From contig QNQO01009167.1 in assembly GCA_003290165.1 (NCBI GenBank), positions 186,001-250,000 on the forward strand: DNA of 64,000 nt, read 5' to 3'. The notes below the pieces were generated by a model. That model did no database searches. It had not been told where the DNA came from and saw only the letters and a program-made list of their open reading frames with translations. Below are positions 1 through 9,640 of the stretch, piece by piece. This DNA comes from Berberis thunbergii. Lineage: Eukaryota > Streptophyta > Magnoliopsida > Ranunculales > Berberidaceae. The translations under genes were made by a program, and so were the position numbers. Each line of letters opens with the position of its first letter. Positions within the stretch are counted from its first letter, which is position 1.

Positions 1-356
1 CAACAACAACCATGTTCACTATTAACTAAGAACACCATTACCACTATTGCCACAAATAATCAATGTCACAAACACACACTAACAAACATCATCATCAGAA
101 TCACTACATCATAAAGACCATCAATGACCACTTCCACAGGAATCTCAGTAAGACCTAACCTTTCTAACATCTTTCCAATTTTCAACAATTTGTGGTCCCC
201 AAACAAAAATCACAAAATGGTCTCAATTTCACCAAGTTGCTTTCAAGCACCTCCAAGAAAATTTATTCAAAACACACAAAATACACACAAAAAAAAAAAA
301 AAAAAAAAGAAGCAAGAGAGACGAAATGTCTAAATGAGATGGAGAGACGAACACGA

Positions 357-541
357 ACCTGGTCCTCGGTTCCTCGCCTCCCCTGGTTCCTCGCCTGAGT
401 CGCCCGCCTCCTTCCTCGGTTCCTCGCCTCCTTCCTCGGTTTCTCGCCTCCTTCCTCGGTTCCTCGCCTCCTCTGGTTCCTCGCCTCCTCTGGTTCCTTG
501 CCTCCTCGCCTCGGTTCCTTGCTTCCTCGCCTCCTCGCTCT
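357..541. repeat. 20-bp GC-rich minisatellite
   Basis: A tandem array of a roughly 20-bp unit (TCCTCGGTTCCTCGCCTCCT), perfect in register at about 412-471 and degenerate on both sides. All reading frames across it stay open on the minus strand and give Arg/Gly/Glu-rich peptides; these are artefacts of the repeat, not genes. It follows a run of about 18 A at 290-308. Confidence 0.85.
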
Positions 542-654
542 CTGTGTGTTTGAAAACGCAGGCAATAGCAAAACAAAAAATCGACATTTAGGTTTTATAT
601 TAGGGCTTTTGATCCTGACTGTCTGATCGTATCAAGATCTGAAAAAAAAAAAAT

Positions 655-834
655 TTAGCAAACGAATCCGGACCGTGTCCGGATCGTATCCATTCCGTAT
701 CCTGACCAGGTCAAGTTGACCGGCACGTTGACCACGTGTCGCGTGCGTATCCGACGCGAATCGCACGCGTATCCGTATCCGACTCGTGTTTTCATGTATT
801 CGGCAGGGTTTTTCCGCAAATCCGTGCTTCCTTG
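655..834. mobile_element. Partial hAT-like element (CAAGGAAGCACA family)
   Basis: The segment ends in GTGCTTCCTTG, the same right terminus as the complete element at 40736-41367. It also shares the interior GTTGAC and CACGTGTC-type motifs of the copies at 26378-27044 and 40736-41367. No matching left terminus or 8-bp duplication is visible, so this copy is truncated or strongly diverged on its left. Confidence 0.5.
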
Positions 835-1118
835 GCTGGAACAAAGTGAACAAATATATATTCTACATACATATGAGAAACATCTAAAAAGAAAGTGTCA
901 TAAAGCTGTAAGATAGAATGAAAGCAAATAGGAGAAACTTAAGCCACTATTATGGATGTGGTGAACAAGGTACTATTATTGAAGTGGGACAAAGAGGGAC
1001 TATTAATAGAAGTACATTATTAGAACAAAATATGATCCCTTGGGATCCAATTGGCTTCCCAAGCACCCAATATACCCTCATGGTTCTTGTACACGAGGAT
1101 ATGTTTTGAATTATAAAT

Positions 1119-1368
1119 TGCAACACATCCTAAACGTTTCTTTGGAAGAGAAGTTTGATTAAAGTTAATAATTAATAAATATTAAATAAATAAGTTCAGG
1201 ATGAGATGACCGGGATTAAAATCTTCATCTCATCCCATTCCACTCTAGATCAGGACGGGACGGGACGGGACGAGATCGAGATATGATTGATCGATCCTAG
1301 TAAGACTCAAGAAAAATCGGGACGGGATGGGACAAGATTGGGATCACGGGATTGGATGCCCACCCCTA
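1119..1368 (-). mobile_element. Partial hAT element, GGGATGGGA family, inverted
   Basis: An inverted, 5'-truncated relative of the element at 1473-2134. It ends at a TGCCCACCCCTA terminus at 1368. Its interior mirrors the left part of the neighbouring full copy, including the ATCCCATTCCACTCTAGATC-like stretch and the flanking AT-rich block to about 1119. The two copies face each other across a 104-bp spacer, so the strand could fold into a long hairpin. Confidence 0.7.
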
Positions 1369-1472
1369 ATAGCAGGTTAGGTTAATAGTCCTCATATAGC
1401 ATATTAGGTCAGTCCTCCTCATACAGCAGATTAGGTCAGTTCTCCTTCTCCTTCAGAGTAACTCGTATGCAC

Positions 1473-2134
1473 TGAGGGTCGACATCCCATCCCGTGATCC
1501 CGATCCCTTTTCGTTTTCATCCCGTTCCGATTTTTTCGGGTCCATTTGGAATTGATAAAACCCATCCCGTCTCGATCTAGAGTTGGATGGGATTGGGATG
1601 GAGATTTCAATCCCGCCCATCCTATCACATTCCGAACTTATTTATTATTATTAATTTTAATCAAATTACTCTTTCAAAGGAAAGTTTAGGATGTGTTGAA
1701 ATTAAATCAAAATATCTATTGTTTGAAAACTTGCTTGATTTGGTATAAATACTTTAGTTTGAATATTTTCGGTCAAATAGAACCTATGAAAATTTATGTT
1801 TTTTTTTCTTCACATTTTAGATTGATTATATGATAATTATTCTTGTATCAAACAGATGATGTTTAACATAAAAAACTATAAGTTCATTGGAGCATAAATT
1901 TTATATGATATTTAATATTGTTATGATGAAAATTATATATATATATTATGTATATTTGTGTATGAGTAATGTGAGATGAAACTTTTTGTATTCTTTATTG
2001 GAGGACTATTTAGTACATGCTCATCCCGTCCTGTTCCGAACCTATTTGGGATGGGACGAGGTCTATCGTGTCCTGATCGCGCACGAACGGGATGGGATAT
2101 GTATGAAGTCCATCCCGTCCCGTGCCCACCCCTA
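1473..2134 (+). mobile_element. hAT non-autonomous element, GGGATGGGA family
   Basis: A 662-bp element with degenerate left terminus TGAGGGTCGACA and right terminus TGCCCACCCCTA. Flanking octamers are GTATGCAC (1465-1472) and GCACGCAC (2135-2142), which differ only by two C/T transitions, as expected for an old methylated duplication. It has the same length and organisation as the copy at 13742-14400: GGGATGGGA/TCCCATCCC-rich ends around an AT-rich core. No transposase is encoded. Confidence 0.75.
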
Positions 2135-2147
2135 GCACGCACTACAC

Positions 2148-2252
2148 CGAGTCGACTCGTACGAGCAAAAAATCAGATGCGTATGCCTTGTTTGACTCAC
2201 CCGATGTGGACGCTTTAGAGCGTTTGTCTGGTGCATCGAGTCGACTCGTACG
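2148..2252. repeat. Two copies of a palindromic 16-mer
   Basis: CGAGTCGACTCGTACG occurs at 2148-2163 and again at 2237-2252. It contains the perfect palindrome CGAGTCGACTCG. The first copy lies just outside the right target duplication of the hAT element. Function is unknown; it may be a leftover of another repeat. Confidence 0.6.
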
Positions 2253-2444
2253 CTCCCAACGCTTTTTAACACACTGGTGAGAATACATTTTAGAAGTTTT
2301 TGGATATTTTATCGTTCTATATAAACTAAATTCCTTTTATGAAAGATTAAAGAGAGTGGTTATCTAGTATTGAAACATTGAAAGCTTGCTTACATCTTCA
2401 CCATTTGTAAGAGACTATCATGTACTGGTTCCAACATGATCAAG

Positions 2445-2521
2445 CACTTTTGGTGCTCACCTCACCATTTGCCCTAAAGTGAAAACCATCGATTAGTATG
2501 GTGAGGTAAGCACCAAAAGTG
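2445..2521. repeat. Small inverted repeat, 24-bp arms
   Basis: Arms 2445-2468 (starting CACTTTTGGTGCTCAC) and 2498-2521 are near-perfect reverse complements with one mismatch, separated by 29 bases. Outer bases GGTTC and GAACC also pair. This may be a tiny foldback element; no transposon family can be named. Confidence 0.6.
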
Positions 2522-5214
2522 AACCAATTAACATTTATGTTCATGATTTATAGTTGACATTCAACTTTATTTTATATTTTTCTTTTAGTTGGGTGCAAAT
2601 AGCCACTTAATTTAAATGTTGTTAATTCAATTGTAGTAAAGACTCATCAATTGTGATCCAAGGCAAAAAGAGTAATGAAAAACTACTAAAGTATACAAGT
2701 CTATGCTTTATCTTCTTAATCTTTGCTTCTTGTTTTCAACGCTATAGTTTTTTTTTTCTATTTTACATTTCTACTATTTCTACATTCTTTATTTTTATTG
2801 CAACAAAGTGTCATATTCTCTACTTTTGTACTTCTTCTTTTATATATATATTTTTTCTTATTTATGTTCTTTTTTACTTTTTATTTCCTTTCAAGTTGAA
2901 ACAAAGAGGGAGACGCTATGGTTGTACTTTTTCTTCTTTCTATTTAAAATTCTTTTTTCATGGAATTATTGTTTATGTTCATGATTTATTTAGAAAAATG
3001 GTAAAACATGCTATGTTGTCTGAAGCTATGTTCTAGGGGCATTGTGACTCTTAAAGCTCTATTTAGTTTTTTTCATATGTCGCTTCACTTCGAAAAATTC
3101 TTGGCTCAAAAGTTTTTAGCGCTTCCTAGCACCAAACACAACATTTCACGTAGGGCGATAAAATGCATGTTGACAATTGAAATAAGTAATAATCACTAAT
3201 GGTTACTAATTCATTATTTAGAAGTAGTGTTTAGTACAACTACAATATAATGACTCACGGACAATATGTCTTAATATTATGGTTTTACCTGAACTTCGTT
3301 GCGGCTGCATCACGACTATCAGGGCTCTCAAAGCTGCTATTAGCACTTCGCCGCTCTTTACACCTTAGAGAACCTAGATGACGTATCACCGAGTCCTGCT
3401 TTTTGAAAAATTGTCAAGTTGGTATTTTGTGTATTCTACATGATGCGTCTTCGTTTCGGTGCATCCTTGGGTACAAGAATTTTGTTTATCTTCTGATCAA
3501 GGTTTAGCTATTTCAAAACTTGAACACCATCTCTTAGTATATAGTCATTTTGACTCCTAATATTCATCAAGTCTCGTGCACAATAGGTGTGGCATCACAC
3601 TGATCAAAACAGCTTTGCAGTTTGCCAAGACATCTTTCTGGAATATTTATAATTCTTTCTGCTTAAATAATTTAGTATTCCTATGTATGCAGGAAAAGGA
3701 ATACAATGACCATAGGTTTTTATTTTTTTATACTAAAGGCTTTTTTCATGTACATATAGAATTTGGAACTTGTTTTTTTTTGGTGAGATTGATCTCTAAA
3801 CATGTATATTCTCGCCACCAAAATTCAATGCACTCTAATATTTATTTGGAGCAGTCTGTATTGCAAGATGGTTTGTGGGTGATGTTGACGGAGGTAGCAG
3901 TCGAGTGATGAAGACAATGTGGTTGTGGATGGAGTCGTGTTGGAGTGGCAACCTATCAGGAGATGGAGTCGTGTGTGGAAGTGATGATTCGACCAGGAGA
4001 GTTGAAAGGCTATCACGTTTTTGATATAGTTAAGCCTTTGGGGTTTAAATTAAGTGAGCAAGCAGAATAAACTGTTGAATTTGGAGGTGATGAACAACAG
4101 GGAGAATGTGGTCTAGGGAGTAGCTGAGGAGGGTGGTTCAAAGGAGACTTGGCCCTTTGAAGCAGTGAGTAAAATCCCATTTTTTAAAAGGTCAAACATT
4201 TTTCATTCATAAACCCAAAGTACACAGGATATACAAATGTACCAGTGAGTGAAAAGCATAGTATCCAATTAGCTCAAAAACTTTGCAATGGTCCCCAATA
4301 ACTGCCCTTTCACCCCAGATTATTTGGTGGAAGAAATCCCGAGGGAGAAGAACTTGGTCATGACGGACGACGTGTGCATTAATGCATATGGAGCCTTTCC
4401 TGAGGAAGATAGGTATTTTTTTTTTCATGTCGTGGGGGGGAGTTGTCTCTTTGTGATTTGCAACCTTTAAAAAAACTAAAGATCTGTTTAACTCTTGGAA
4501 TAATTTGAAGATCATCCATTTCTCAATTAACTTTAAAATTGTATTTGACCAGGTTAAAATTTTCCAAATTGGTTGATTTTTCGAGAAGAGTGATCTGTAT
4601 AAAGAGGTGATCATCCCCATTGAAAGTATAACTGCTCAAATTTTTTAAGTACATCAAAGGGGCCTTAGTAACTTAAGTACAAAAACCTTAGTCAAGGGAT
4701 CTCTCATCCTTGTATATACTTAACCAGAAATTTGTGATTTGAGGGATTTTGCATGGTTGTCGCATAATCTGGGGAGTTTTCCTATACATCCCCAATTTGT
4801 AGGTCCATGACCACAAGTAAAACGTGAAAAAAAAGAAGAAGAAAAGAAGATAGTTACATGTATCTTGTTCAGGGTGTATATAGGATAAGAAAGCAATTCA
4901 TTTCTGACAAATTGATCCCGAAATCCCGTTTTTGCTCATTTCCTTCCTCAAGGGATCGCGGCCTGATGGATGCTATTCTCATTATGTATTTCAGGATATT
5001 AGGTCACTCAGTTCATGTGAGAGGGCGAACAATTTATGAGGGTTCCTTAATGTGTAATTTTGATTCCTGTTGTGGGGTTCTAGCCTTTTATGTTTTTTTC
5101 AATGAATTTGAACTTCTCTCTCTCTCTCTCTCAAAAAAAAAGAAGTTTGCATTCAGTACCATTAACAAAATTGAGAATGGATCTCTAACATTATACCCTG
5201 TTCTTGGTACGCAG
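2522..5214. other. Unassigned region upstream of PP1
   Basis: AT-rich sequence with T-runs and a short CT microsatellite (about 5117-5133). I searched it for the missing first exon of the downstream phosphatase (the coding stretch ending in a K-I-C-G motif) and did not find it. The open frames at 2653-3036 and 4207-4620 (minus) are low-complexity or match nothing I recognise. Confidence 0.6.
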
Positions 5215-8200
5215 GCGATATTCATGGTCAGTATTCTGATCTTTTAAGGCTTTTTGAGTATGGTGGATTACCTCCTAAGGCCAATTACTTATTTTTGGGT
5301 GATTATGTTGATCGGGGAAAGCAGAGTCTAGAGACAATATGCCTTCTTCTTGCATATAAAATAAAGTATCCAGAGAATTTCTTTCTCCTGAGAGGAAATC
5401 ATGAATGTGCATCTATAAATCGTATATATGGATTTTATGATGAATGTAAGCGGAGATTCAATGTCAGGCTATGGAAAGTCTTCACAGATTGTTTTAATTG
5501 TCTACCTGTGGCGGCTCTTATTGATGAAAAGATTCTCTGCATGCATGGGGGCCTTTCTCCTGATCTTCATAGTTTGGATCAAATACGGAATTTACAACGT
5601 CCAACTGATGTCCCAGACACAGGTTTGCTTTGTGATCTTCTCTGGTCTGATCCCAGTAAAGATGTCAAGGGTTGGGGAATGAATGATAGGGGTGTGTCAT
5701 ATACTTTTGGTCCGGATACGGTGACTGAGTTTCTTCAAAAGCATGATTTAGACCTTATATGTCGTGCACATCAGGTTGAAGCTCCATTCATGGATTTCTT
5801 GTATGACAATGTTAACTGCTGTTGATGGTTAATTAGTGATTGGCGTATTGTTTCACAGGTAGTGGAAGATGGCTACGAGTTCTTTGCTGATAGGCAACTT
5901 GTAACCATATTTTCAGCACCTAATTACTGTGGGGAGTTCGACAATGCAGGTGCCATGATGAGTGTTGATGAAACTCTCATGTGCTCTTTCCAAATACTGA
6001 AGCCTTCAGATAAGAAATTAAAGTTCAACTTGGGAAGTACAACTGCAGCTAAGCCTGGGACCCCACTGGGAGATGGCAAGGTAGACTTGACCTTTTCTTC
6101 TCCAAGTAAATAACTATTTTGTTGAGAATGAATTTTTATTTGCTTATTTAAGAAATGCACATTTGCACCTTGATTTTAATTTATATATTGCACCTGCATT
6201 GCAAAAATATTTTTGGTTTATAGTTGCTATCTGAATCCTGGTTTCTCATTTGTGCTGGCTTCCCTTGCAGAGCATTGTTCATATCCTCATTCATGTGTCG
6301 GTACCTTTGTTGCTATAAGTTTTGGCTTGGTGTCTTAAGTTATATTTCAGAATGTAGTTCTCTTTCAGATAACACTCTCATATTCTTTTAGCTGGGTAGT
6401 TAAATCGCACATTAATCGGAAAATGGGACTAGACCGTTCCGGTTTGTGTAAAAATCGGCAGGTCTTCATGGGCTCAGCAAAATCGGCAGGGCTTCCGGTT
6501 TGCTCATTTTTTTAATTTTTTATTTTGTGTTTGTTTTTCTTCAAATCTGGCTCTTAAATTGACTAATTGTCTAATGTCTGTGATAGACATGTCTTCTGGA
6601 GGTAATTCAAACTCTTGTACCAATTCAACTTCAGAATCAAGTACCTTGAAAAGGGGATCTGACAATATAGCATGGGAATGGGGAGAATGCAGAGTACTTA
6701 GCAACAAAAATTTAATATGGTGCAAGTTTTGCAAAACACAAATTAGTTCTGGAATCTAAAGATTTAAAGAACATCTTGCGCATAAGAAAGGGAATGTGAG
6801 ATCATGTCCTGATGTGCAGAATGATGTGCGAATGAAGTGTGCAGAAGCATTACAAAATGTAAAAAAGAAAACAATTGAAAAAAACTAGAGTTGCACAAAT
6901 TCTTGATGGCGACATTTTGTTGGGTGGAGAAGATAATTTAGAAGAGCAACCAGTATGAATTAGTGAAGTAATATAATTACAAATTTATAGTATTTTGATT
7001 ACTTATTTATTTTTGTATATGACTATGATTAAATTTTAAAAATATATGATTTAAAAAAATATCCTGATTATTTCCGATCAATTGTAAATCGCTCTTGAAC
7101 CGTGAAGCGATTTAACTACCCATACTTTTTTTTTTCATCTACTTTGAATAAACCTTGATTCTTTGGTCAAAATTTTAGGGGAATATGTTATTTGTAGTAA
7201 TTTTGTCAAGATACCGAACTATAAGCAAACAACCCTTGAGTTAGATATAACTACATAGTATATGTCAGAGTATACTCCGTGATGTCGATCCCAAATTCTG
7301 GACAAGAAATAAAATCGTAGCAAAAATCCCAAGTTGTTGCATTGAGTTGTTCAAGTCATCAGAGGTCCTACTTTATTATGACTCTAGTTATGCTAGGCTG
7401 CATTGTATGCCTTGGCCATGATCACCTTTTTTTAATCTTTTAGTTTCGTGGTATCTTGAGGTACATTTTGTAAATGAGATGACCTTAATATGGTCAATTA
7501 CATTTGATGCGTCTATACTTCACAAAAGATATTTTTCTTGACTTGCCATCCAAATAGTGGAACTGTACGAATCCTTTATGGCCCTGTAGATCATCAAGAA
7601 GAGTAGTATTTATTTTTATTTCCATTCTTTGAGGTATCATTGTGACATGCATAGTTTAAAAAATCGTATTGAGGCGCGCTTCAATGTGAGGTTAGGCCTC
7701 ATTGGAGGTTAAGGCCAAAGCCTCACAGGAGTGAGGTGTAGGAACTGAGGCGCAATGAGGGGTAAGCATAGATGTCAAATACCGGTGCACTGTCCACCGG
7801 ACAGTATATCTCGTATTGGATGACAATCGGTATGTACCTGTTGGAAATAACGGTTATGGATGTACCGCTCTGGACCCATATTTTTGAATTTCAAAAAATC
7901 ATTTTTTTCCACTATTAGCCTTTCTCTAATCCTTTATCTATCCCATTTAACCTAACAAAATACCACTTCATATTCTCTAAGAGAGCAAAAGCAGCTGTCG
8001 TGTAGAGAAAACCCAAAATCCTCATATCTCACTCCTCACAACTCGGAATCATGACTCGTCTTCGTGATTTTTTCTTTTTTTCTTTTTCAAAGGAGCACCT
8101 TGTCCATGTCTATGATCGAAGGCTTGATACTAATGATTATTAGACTATTATTATTAGTCTCTGGTTAGTATTTAGAATGACACCTTTAGCCACACTTTGT

Positions 8201-9592
8201 ATATGGTGGGCATTGAAGATGTTTTAGCCTTTTCGGTGCCTAGGGTCATATATATGTTTTGGTCATTTTGGATGATAATGATAGTTAATTGCATATGTTA
8301 CACAAATATACATGAATGAAAGTGTTTTTTTGGACTTTTGTTTAAATATTTCATATTTGTTTCATTTCTATGCTTAAATATATAATGTGATTTTATTTAT
8401 ATCTATATATATTTATTTTTTTCATAGCTCTTGCGATATATGATACAATATATGTCTCTTAAATTTGGTTTCCGAGATATGATATGAGAAATGTCTTGAT
8501 ACCATGGGCGTAAGCTTCAAAGCCTTGCCCTAACTTGCCCTAACTCTTCCCCTCTATTTGCTTGCTTTTTTGTAGTTCATTTTCTCTGCTTTTCTCTCTC
8601 TTTTTTAAGAATACCTCCACGGCTCCACAACAATGCAGCAGCTTGAACATTCTAAATGTTTCGTTCAGTGACCAATGGTTAATTAGTTTTATATTTAAGC
8701 GAGTAAACAGATTCAAGTCCTTGTGAGTTCATTGAGTTGTGAGTCAGTTGTGACTCTGAATATCCACCACAATTACAGATAAATACAAATAATAATTACA
8801 TATAAATACAGATTACAAACTAAACTATATCAATGGTATACCATAGATCTGCCATTACCAATTACCAAATACAAATAACATATTGTAGATTGACTGGATA
8901 CAAAATGAATAAAAGGAAACAGAGAGCATTACTTAAAGTCATTGATTTTACAGTGTATTAAATACACTTAATCATTGATTATATTATTACACAGTATTTG
9001 AATTGATTGTATTATGATTTTTAACTTTCTTTTTAGCCTTTTAGTCATTGATTTCTAACAAGAAATGAGGCTTATGCGTCATGCCTCATGAAAGATTTTC
9101 GCCTTAGTTCCCGATTATAATTTTTCAAACCTTGGTCACAAGTTGACCAAATTTTCTATCAAGTCGTTTGGAGATTTGTTCATATTGCATTTAGTATCTT
9201 TTCTATTAGGATGGAATTGCATGACTATTTGTTTTTAGTGTGTTCTACTCCCACATTATGAATAATAAGTGAAATTATTTCCTTTGCATATTAAAACTTC
9301 CTTTCCTGTTTGCAGTCTTTCCTTGGCGCAAAAGTCTGAGTATCTGGAGGAAAGCCGTGTCGTGAACATCACGATGTTGGTATTGACCAAATTTTCTATC
9401 AAGTCATTTGGAGATTTGTTCATATTGCAGTTAGTATCTTCACTATTAGAATGGAATTGCAATACTGTTTGTTTTAGTGTGTTCATTGCTTGGAAATAGA
9501 GTCGCACATTGTGAATAATAAGTGAAATTATCTCCTTTGCATATTGAAACTTCCTTTCCTGTTTGCAGTCTTTCCTTGGTGCAAAAGTCTGA
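5215..9592 (+). CDS. TOPP: Ser/Thr protein phosphatase PP1 catalytic subunit (TOPP type), 5' exon missing
   Basis: Type-1 metallo-phosphatase, which dephosphorylates phospho-Ser/Thr with partner regulatory subunits in nucleus and cytosol. Visible exons: 5215-5774 (entered in phase from a split Gly codon after an AG), 5859-6080, and a 24-base last exon at 9316-9339 with a second copy at 9569-9592. Motifs in order: [30 protein letters not shown] joined across the 84-bp intron to VVEDGYEFF, then [12 protein letters not shown]. All metal and phosphate ligands expected of PP1 are present and no frameshift is seen. The tail runs G-D-G-K into S-F-L-G-A-K-V and stop. The first exon (about 55-60 residues ending at KICG) is absent from the window, so the gene is either 5'-truncated or has a first intron longer than 5 kb. 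The 3.2-kb last intron holds two transposons (6393-7122, 7650-9134). Confidence 0.82.
6393..7122 (+). mobile_element. hAT deletion derivative with BED-finger exon
   Basis: Inverted termini TGGGTAGTTAAATCGC (left) and its complement (right, ending at 7122) bracket about 730 bp. Inside, 6590-6890 encodes the N-terminal BED zinc finger of the DUF659-type hAT transposases: IAWEWG, then CKFC, then a [15 protein letters not shown] motif. One in-frame TAA follows SSGI, and the rest of the transposase is absent. It lies in the last PP1 intron in the same orientation. A clear 8-bp duplication is not visible. Confidence 0.7.
7650..9134. mobile_element. Non-autonomous DNA transposon in PP1 intron (GCCTC-rich termini)
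   Basis: About 1485 bp with imperfect terminal inverted repeats: left CATAGTTTAAAAAATCG, right complement CAAGGTTTGAAAAATTAT. Possible 8-bp duplications are GTGACATG (7642-7649) and GTCACAAG (9135-9142), 6 of 8 identical. Both ends carry GAGGC/GCCTC motifs; the interior (7900-9050) is AT-rich and non-coding. Superfamily is uncertain (hAT-like from the 8-bp duplication). Confidence 0.55.
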
Positions 9593-9640
9593 GTATGTGG
9601 AGGAAAGCTGGTTTGTGAACATTACGATGTTGGTACATAC
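9144..9640 (+). repeat. Tandem duplication of the PP1 last exon and flanks
   Basis: Two direct copies of about 240-250 bp (9144-9383 and 9384-9640). Each contains TTGACCAAATTTTCTATCAA, a TTTGCAG splice acceptor, the 7-codon terminal exon and the same downstream GTGAACATYACGATGTTGG stretch. The exon copies differ by a synonymous GGC/GGT change. Confidence 0.85.

Noticed and set aside
357..541. Possible CRISPR-like array
   Set aside because: Units are contiguous with no unique spacers, and the genome is eukaryotic; it is a minisatellite.
229..591. Overlapping Arg/Gly/Glu-rich open frames on both strands
   Set aside because: They are produced by the 20-bp minisatellite and poly-A tract and have no start context, domain or conserved neighbour.
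2653..3036. 127-codon plus-strand frame
   Set aside because: Phe/Ile/Tyr-rich because of T-runs; no domain, no splice support.
4207..4620. 137-codon minus-strand frame
   Set aside because: No recognisable family; I considered a LINE 3' end but found no RT, zf-RVT or poly-A evidence.
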